From Dongia_B sp035539215 (lineage in GTDB: Bacteria; Pseudomonadota; Alphaproteobacteria; Dongiales; Dongiaceae), in NCBI GenBank assembly GCA_035539215.1, contig DATLIX010000134.1, positions 44,150 through 108,149 on the forward strand: a stretch of DNA of 64,000 nucleotides, read 5' to 3'. The position numbers were made by a program, and so were the translations under genes. Below, piece after piece: positions 58,950 through 64,000 of the stretch. The first letter of the stretch is position 1; every line of letters starts with the position of its first letter. The notes beneath the pieces were generated by a model. It had not been told where the DNA came from. It saw only the letters and a list, made by a program, of their open reading frames with translations, and made no database searches.

Positions 58950-60326
58950 ATGCTTGTCAAACAGGCCTTCGACGCTGCGCCGATTGCCGAAATCGCCAGC
59001 GACAATGCCGAAACCATCGCCACCAAACTGGATACCGCGACGCGCAGCTTCAAAAACCGCAAAGCCTGGCTGCAGCCCCATCAACGGATCGACATCCTCC
59101 GGCGCCTCGCCCGGCTGATGGAACGTGACTACGACACCCTCGCCCTGACCATCGCCCGCGAAGGCGGCAAGCCGCTGACCGATGCCAGGATCGAAGCCAC
59201 GCGCGCGGTCAATGGTGTCGAGAGCGCCGCTGGGGAATTGGAGCATCTGGCCGGCCGCGAGATTCCCATGGGCCTGACCAAGGCCAGCGAAGGCCGCTGG
59301 GCCTTCACCACCAAGGAGCCGATTGGCGTCGTCGTGGCGATCTCGGCCTTCAACCATCCGCTCAATCTGGTCGTGCATCAGGTGGTGCCGGCAATCGCCA
59401 CGGGCTGCCCCGTCATCATCAAGCCGGCAACGACGACGCCGCTCTCCTGCAAGCATTTCGTCGATCTGGTACATGAAGCGGGCCTGCCGCCGGAATTGTG
59501 CCAGTTGGCGGTGATCGAAGACAATGCGCTCGCCGAACGCATGGTAACCGATCCCCGTGTCGCCTTCTTCAGCTTCATCGGCTCCGCCAAGGTCGGCTGG
59601 TATCTGCGTTCCAAGCTGGCGCCAGGCACGCGCTGCGCGCTTGAGCATGGCGGCGCCGCGCCCGTCATCGTCGATCAGTCAGCCGATTTGGACGGTCTCA
59701 TCGAGTCATTGGTGAAAGGCGGCTATTACCATGCCGGCCAGGTCTGCGTGTCGGTGCAGCGGATCTATGTGCATGAGGCGATCAAGCGGCAGTTCCTCGA
59801 CCGTTTCACCGCCCGCGTCGCCACCCTGCGCGTCGGCGATCCGACACTCGTCGAAACCGAGGTCGGTCCGCTCATCCTGCCGAAGGAAGTCGACAGGGTG
59901 GAAAGCTGGGTCAAGGAAGCCGTCGCCGGCGGCGGCAAGGCGATGATCGGCGGCCAGCGGATCAGCGATCATGTCTATGCGCCGACTGTCCTCGACGAGC
60001 CGCCGGCCAAAGCCCGCGTCTCGACCGAAGAGGTCTTCGGCCCGGTCACCTGCATCTATGGCTATAGCGATCTCGATGACGCCATCGCGCGCGCCAACAG
60101 CCTGCCCGTCGCCTTCCAGGCCTCAGTCTTTTCGCGCGACATCAATACCGCCCTGCAGGCGGCACGCATGGTCGATGCCTCGGCCGTCATGGTCAATGAC
60201 CATACCGCCTTCCGCACCGACTGGATGCCTTTCGCCGGCCGGCATCAATCCGGCTACGGCATCGGCGGCATCCCCTATACGATGCACGATATGTCGCAGG
60301 AGAAGATGGTGGTGCTGAAATTCTGA
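58950..60326 (+). CDS. Aldehyde dehydrogenase (NAD(P)-dependent)
   Basis: A 458-residue aldehyde dehydrogenase superfamily enzyme. N135 (AFNHPLNL), the cofactor Lys K158 (IIKPATTTPLSC), the general base E232 (LEHGGAAP) and the nucleophile C266 (HAGQVCVSVQR) are all in place, so it should oxidise an aldehyde to an acid. The pattern is close to lactaldehyde/small hydroxyaldehyde dehydrogenases, but the substrate cannot be fixed. GGAGAGAAAAG precedes the ATG. The sugar-type ABC ATPase gene converges 24 bases downstream, linking it to sugar or polyol use. It is shorter than usual 2-oxoglutarate semialdehyde dehydrogenases. Confidence 0.9.
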   Translation: MLVKQAFDAAPIAEIASDNAETIATKLDTATRSFKNRKAWLQPHQRIDILRRLARLMERDYDTLALTIAREGGKPLTDARIEATRAVNGVESAAGELEHLAGREIPMGLTKASEGRWAFTTKEPIGVVVAISAFNHPLNLVVHQVVPAIATGCPVIIKPATTTPLSCKHFVDLVHEAGLPPELCQLAVIEDNALAERMVTDPRVAFFSFIGSAKVGWYLRSKLAPGTRCALEHGGAAPVIVDQSADLDGLIESLVKGGYYHAGQVCVSVQRIYVHEAIKRQFLDRFTARVATLRVGDPTLVETEVGPLILPKEVDRVESWVKEAVAGGGKAMIGGQRISDHVYAPTVLDEPPAKARVSTEEVFGPVTCIYGYSDLDDAIARANSLPVAFQASVFSRDINTALQAARMVDASAVMVNDHTAFRTDWMPFAGRHQSGYGIGGIPYTMHDMSQEKMVVLKF

Positions 60327-60350
60327 TCGGGCCCGCCGCAGTATCTTTGG

Positions 60351-61454
60351 CTATTGCGGGGTCGTCAGTGACTTGCCTTCCGGGTCGAACAGATGATTGT
60401 TCTCGCGGCCGATGCCAATCTGTACCGACTGTCCGGCCTGGACATCGATGTCGCCTTCGCCCTTGACCACCAGCGTGCTGTCGTCGGCGAGCTGGCAATA
60501 GGAATAGGTCTCGCCGCCAAGATGCTCGACCAGATTGACCTTGGCGGGAATGGTTGCCTGAGCAGAACCATTGCCGGCGCCATTCAGCTTCAGATGCTCA
60601 GGCCGCATGCCGAGCGTCACCTGTGAACCGGCCGACACATCCTGGCGGACGACCGGAACATTCAGATTGATGCCGCCCGGCAAGGTCAGCACCGCAGCAC
60701 CGCCGCCGATATTGTCCAGACGCAGCTGCATGAAATTCATTTTCGGCGAACCGATGAATCCGGCAACGAAGAGATTGACCGGACGGCGATAGAGCTCCAG
60801 CGGCGTGCCGATCTGTTCGATGCGCCCCTGATTGAGCACGACGATCTTGTCGGCGAGCGTCATCGCCTCGACCTGGTCATGCGTCACATAGATCATGGTG
60901 GCGCCGATTTCCTTATGAAGCTTGGCGATTTCCACGCGCATCTGCACGCGCAAGGCGGCATCGAGATTGGACAGCGGCTCGTCGAGCAGGAAGAGTTGCG
61001 GCTCGCGCACCAGAGCGCGGCCGATAGCGACACGCTGGCGCTGGCCGCCCGACAAGGTGCGCGGCTTGCGGTCGAGCAGGGGCCGGATCTGCAGGATGTC
61101 GGCGACGCGTTCCACGCGCTGCTCGATCTCCTGCTTGGCCATGCCGCCCATCTTCAGGCCGAAGGCCATATTCGCGGCGACGGTCATATGCGGATAGAGC
61201 GCGTAGCTCTGGAACACCATGGCGACGCCGCGATCGGCCGGTTCCAGGTCGCTGACATCCTGGTCGCCGATCAGAATGGCGCCGCCGGTAATCTCCTCAA
61301 GGCCGGCGATGCTGCGCAAAAGCGTGGACTTGCCGCAGCCCGAAGGGCCGACGAAGACGCAGAACTCACCATCGGCGACTTCCAGATTGACGTCCTTCAG
61401 GACATTGAAATCGCCGAAGGATTTCTGCACGCCGCGCAACGCTAATCGAGCCAT
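60351..61454 (-). CDS. Sugar ABC transporter ATPase (MalK/UgpC type)
   Basis: A 367-residue ATPase of the CUT1 sugar importer class. Walker A is GPSGCGKST (about 36-44), the Q-loop is VFQSYALYPHMTV, the signature is LSGGQRQRVAIGRALVREP, Walker B is LFLLDEPLSNLD and the switch His is in YVTHDQVEAM. The C-terminal TOBE/OB region (about 240-367) is as in MalK/UgpC. It energises uptake by membrane proteins that are not in this window. GGGAGGATCG precedes the ATG. Divergent from the zinc dehydrogenase and binding-protein genes. Confidence 0.93.
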   Translation of the reverse strand: MARLALRGVQKSFGDFNVLKDVNLEVADGEFCVFVGPSGCGKSTLLRSIAGLEEITGGAILIGDQDVSDLEPADRGVAMVFQSYALYPHMTVAANMAFGLKMGGMAKQEIEQRVERVADILQIRPLLDRKPRTLSGGQRQRVAIGRALVREPQLFLLDEPLSNLDAALRVQMRVEIAKLHKEIGATMIYVTHDQVEAMTLADKIVVLNQGRIEQIGTPLELYRRPVNLFVAGFIGSPKMNFMQLRLDNIGGGAAVLTLPGGINLNVPVVRQDVSAGSQVTLGMRPEHLKLNGAGNGSAQATIPAKVNLVEHLGGETYSYCQLADDSTLVVKGEGDIDVQAGQSVQIGIGRENNHLFDPEGKSLTTPQ

Positions 61455-61776
61455 TCGAAACGATCCTCCCCGCTTCAGCCACCGATCTGCCCTCGCTCCC
61501 TTCCAGGGAATCTGTTCCGGGTGACCTTGATCGGACGCAGGTCATCCTGGCTCAGCCACCCCGCAAATGCCATCGCCGGCAAGGATGCAGGCGAGATTGT
61601 GATGATCGGGGCTGCAAGAGCTGTTGCCTTACCTATCTTGATGATGGTAATTTTGTAAATCAGAAATTACAATATTTCAGAAAACAGCATGTAGAGGCGT
61701 CTTTCGCTCGCTGTTGAACTGGAAAATTCTCAAGCCGGATCAATTGCTTGGTCCGTTGCATGCGGGGAAATGAACA
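61455..61776. promoter_or_regulatory. 322-base divergent region, ABC ATPase and zinc dehydrogenase
   Basis: No gene. The AT-rich block 61625-61680 carries GTAATTT (61647-61653) and AAATTAC (61664-61670), perfect 7-base arms 10 bases apart, and TTACC/GGTAA arms just before. These look like an operator for a sugar-responsive repressor. Confidence 0.45.
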
Positions 61777-62796
61777 ATGCGCGCAGCTTTCATTCACGGG
61801 ATTCGCGACGTCCGCATCGGCGAGTTGCCTGAACCCACCTGTCCGGCTGACGAAGTGCTGCTGGATGTAGCCGCCGTCGGTATCTGCGGCAGCGATCTGC
61901 ACTATTATCTGGAAGGCGCCATCGGGGCCGCGTCCATCCGCCAGCCCTTCGTGCCCGGCCACGAATTCTCCTGCCGCGTCGCCGAGGATCGGCCGGATCT
62001 CAATTTGAAGAAGGGGCAACTGGTCGCCGTCGACCCGGCGCGCCCCTGCGGCCATTGCGAGTGGTGCCATGCCTCCTATCCCAATCTCTGCCCCAATGTA
62101 CAGTTCACGGGCGCACCGCCCTTCCATGGGGCGTTGACGCAGCGCCTGACCGCCTATCCCTACCAGATCTTCAGCCTGCCTGAATGGTTCAGCCCGGAAC
62201 AGGCGGTGATGCTGGAGACCCTCGGCATCGCCGTCCATGCCATGGACCTGGCCAAGGTGCAGCTCCTGGAAACGGTGGCGGTGCTCGGCTGCGGCCCGGT
62301 CGGTCTTTCGATTCTGCAGCTGGTCAAACTGGCCGGCGCGTCGCGCGTCTATGCCATCGACCCGGTCGAGCATCGCGCCAAGGTGGCTGCCGAACTCGGC
62401 GCCACCGCTATCGCCGACAAGCATACGGCAATTGCCGACTGGACCAAGGGCCGCGGCGTCGATCTCGTCATCGAGGCCACCAACTCTCCGGTCGGCTTCC
62501 AGCAGGCGGCAGAGGCGGTGCGCATCGGCGGCCGGCTCGTCGTTGTCGGCATCCCCGAAGGCGACCGTTATTCACTGGAGGCCTCGCTGATGCGGCGTAA
62601 GGGCCTGTCGATCAAGCTGTCGCGGCGCATGGGCCACGTCTATCCGCGCTCGATTCAGCTGGTCGCCGAAGGTAAGGTCAATGTCGACCGGCTGGTCAGC
62701 CATCGCTTTCCGCTGGCCAAGACCAAAGAGGCTTTTGACCTGCAGGCGGAATATGCCGATGCAGCCATGAAATCGATGATCTTCCCCAATCAGTAA
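61777..62796 (+). CDS. Zinc-dependent polyol/alcohol dehydrogenase
   Basis: A 339-residue medium-chain dehydrogenase. The catalytic zinc site is at VGICGSDLHYY (C37) and GHEF (H62), with structural zinc cysteines in CGHCEWCHASYPNLC. The NAD loop is VLGCGPVGLSILQL (about 168-181), with an acidic residue after strand 2 (IDPVEHR), which favours NAD. The pattern resembles sorbitol/L-idonate/threonine dehydrogenases. A sugar ABC solute-binding protein gene follows 115 bases downstream, which suggests oxidation of an imported polyol or sugar acid. GGGGAA lies before the ATG. Confidence 0.92.
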   Translation: MRAAFIHGIRDVRIGELPEPTCPADEVLLDVAAVGICGSDLHYYLEGAIGAASIRQPFVPGHEFSCRVAEDRPDLNLKKGQLVAVDPARPCGHCEWCHASYPNLCPNVQFTGAPPFHGALTQRLTAYPYQIFSLPEWFSPEQAVMLETLGIAVHAMDLAKVQLLETVAVLGCGPVGLSILQLVKLAGASRVYAIDPVEHRAKVAAELGATAIADKHTAIADWTKGRGVDLVIEATNSPVGFQQAAEAVRIGGRLVVVGIPEGDRYSLEASLMRRKGLSIKLSRRMGHVYPRSIQLVAEGKVNVDRLVSHRFPLAKTKEAFDLQAEYADAAMKSMIFPNQ

Positions 62797-62911
62797 GGGG
62801 CCAGGAAAGATCCCGGAGAGAGATTACGGTGTACCCGATCGGTGTGCGGCCGATCCAAGAAACCAAAAATAAAAATAAATCACAAATACCAACCCTAGGA
62901 GGAGGCTCCCT

Positions 62912-64000
62912 ATGGCCGTTTTTAAGAAGACGTTACGAACGATTCTCTGCGGCGCGGTAGGCGCGTCGATGATGCTGGCATCGGGCATGGCCCATGCCTG
63001 GGATCTCGCCACTGCCGCCAAGCCCTATAGCGGGACAACCATCAAGGCGATCTTCCTCGATCGTCCGGGTTATCGCGCCGCGATCAAGATGCTGCCGGAT
63101 TTCGAGAAGCAGACGGGCATCAAGGTCGACTACGAAATCCTGCCCTATGAAAACACCCGCGAACGCGAAGTGCTGGAATTCTCATCGGGCGGCGACCTCG
63201 ATGTCGTGCTGATCGATCTCGTCTGGCTCGGCGAATTCGCCGAATCCGGCTGGGTCGAGCCGATGGATGACTTCTTCAAGAACAAGGATCTCGCCGATCC
63301 CAAACTCGACGTCAAAGACTTCTTCCCGCTGTTGCTGGATGCCTTCGGCACCTGGGGCGGCAAGGTCTATGGCCTGCCCTTCGACAACTATTCCGGCCTG
63401 CTCTTCTACAATAAGTGCGAGCTGAAGGATGCCGGCTTCAGCGAACCGCCCAAGACCTGGGATGCACTGATGAAGGATTACGCGCCGAAGCTGACCAAGG
63501 CGGATGGTTCGCAATTCGGCTATGCCCTGCAATCAAAGCGTGGTGAGACGCAATCCGCCGACAGCTTCATGCGCTTCCTCTGGCCCTGGGGTGGCTCGCT
63601 CCTGGACAAGAACTTCAAGTCGAACCTGATGTCGCCGGAAAGCCAGGCCGGCCTCAAGGCGCGCCAGGACCTGATGAAGTATATGCCGAAGGGCATCGTC
63701 GACTATGACCACAACGAAGCGGTCAATGCTCTGGCGCAGGGCAAGGTTGCGATGATCACCGAATGGTCGGCCTTCTATCCGACTCTGACGGATCCCGCGA
63801 CCTCGAAGCTCGGCGATTGCCTCGGCGTCGCCCCGGAACCTGCCGGTTCGGCCGGTCGCCTGCCCGCCCTCGGCGGCTTCTCCCTGGCGGTCAACAAGAA
63901 TTCCAGCGATGCCAAGAAGGCGGCTTCCTATCTGTTCATCCAGTGGATCACCTCGGCTGCGGAAGCCAAGACCTATCTCGAAGCCGGCGGCGTGCCGGGC
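62912..64000 (+). CDS. Sugar ABC transporter solute-binding protein (partial at window end)
   Basis: The first 363 residues of a family 1 extracellular solute-binding protein; the gene continues beyond the window. The signal peptide is ILCGAVGASMMLASGMAHA, cut near residue 29. The mature part has TIKAIFLDRPGYRAAIKMLPDFEKQTGIKVDYE, the GGDLDVVLIDLVWLGEFAESGWVEPMDDF stretch and the YGLPFDNYSGLLFYNK hinge typical of CUT1 sugar binders. AGGAGG 8 bases before the ATG sets the start. It should deliver a sugar or polyol to the importer powered by the ATPase at 60351-61454. Confidence 0.92.
   Translation, partial: MAVFKKTLRTILCGAVGASMMLASGMAHAWDLATAAKPYSGTTIKAIFLDRPGYRAAIKMLPDFEKQTGIKVDYEILPYENTREREVLEFSSGGDLDVVLIDLVWLGEFAESGWVEPMDDFFKNKDLADPKLDVKDFFPLLLDAFGTWGGKVYGLPFDNYSGLLFYNKCELKDAGFSEPPKTWDALMKDYAPKLTKADGSQFGYALQSKRGETQSADSFMRFLWPWGGSLLDKNFKSNLMSPESQAGLKARQDLMKYMPKGIVDYDHNEAVNALAQGKVAMITEWSAFYPTLTDPATSKLGDCLGVAPEPAGSAGRLPALGGFSLAVNKNSSDAKKAASYLFIQWITSAAEAKTYLEAGGVPG

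Noticed and set aside
1..64000. tRNA, rRNA, CRISPR, insertion sequence or prophage
   Set aside because: None of the expected sequences, repeats or transposase/integrase proteins were seen.

Overview
The window looks like GC-rich chromosome or large replicon of an alphaproteobacterium, probably Hyphomicrobiales/rhizobial in character. The grounds are the Agrobacterium-type uronate oxidation cluster, FixL/FixJ-like signalling with PAS arrays, class III adenylate cyclases, PaoABC-type molybdo-hydroxylases and many small divergent regulator/target pairs. I see no rRNA, tRNA, CRISPR array, transposase or phage gene. One LysR gene remnant lies behind katG. The last gene runs off the right edge.

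Left part (0-20 kb): an exported double-VOC protein and an outer-membrane porin are followed by a four-gene minus-strand operon (YcaC-like isochorismatase fold hydrolase, XapX membrane protein, YtcJ-type amidohydrolase, YoaK/DUF1275) under an AraC-type regulator. Next come ohr, a 949-residue winged-helix/NTPase/TPR regulator, an adenylate cyclase divergent from katG, an FMN reductase, a SnoaL-like protein, a DJ-1/PfpI protein, a cupin, a short-chain dehydrogenase without its catalytic Tyr, an enoyl-CoA hydratase-fold protein and a VOC protein. The last group shares a 15-19 bp palindrome (core GGTRTCGNCGAYACC) at three promoter sites, which suggests a small regulon for reactive-electrophile or oxidative stress.

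Middle (20.7-41 kb): a signalling operon encodes a stand-alone MEDS protein, a GAF plus five-PAS histidine kinase, a single-domain receiver and a FixJ-like regulator. It is followed by an EmrA/EmrB-type efflux operon with an aldo-keto reductase and an ArsR-type regulator, a TetR regulator with matching 10-bp inverted sites, and mug. Two complete three-gene molybdenum hydroxylase operons (Fe-S, FAD/4Fe-4S, Mo subunits) flank one TetR gene.

Uronate cluster (40.9-48.5 kb): gli, gci, kdgD and a GntR regulator read left; a TRAP transporter (dctPQM) and udh read right. Together they import hexuronates and convert them oxidatively to 2-oxoglutarate semialdehyde; the last dehydrogenase is not evident here. 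Repeated ATATGATGAC elements sit in both promoters.

Right part (48.7-64 kb): an AEC carrier, hmp (NO dioxygenase) preceded by a second adenylate cyclase paralogous to the one beside katG, an exported cupin, an AhpD-like protein, an EmrAB pump with a divergent LysR gene, an extra EmrA-like adaptor, an aldehyde dehydrogenase, and a probable sugar or polyol locus (UgpC/MalK-type ATPase, zinc alcohol dehydrogenase, family 1 solute-binding protein cut by the window end).
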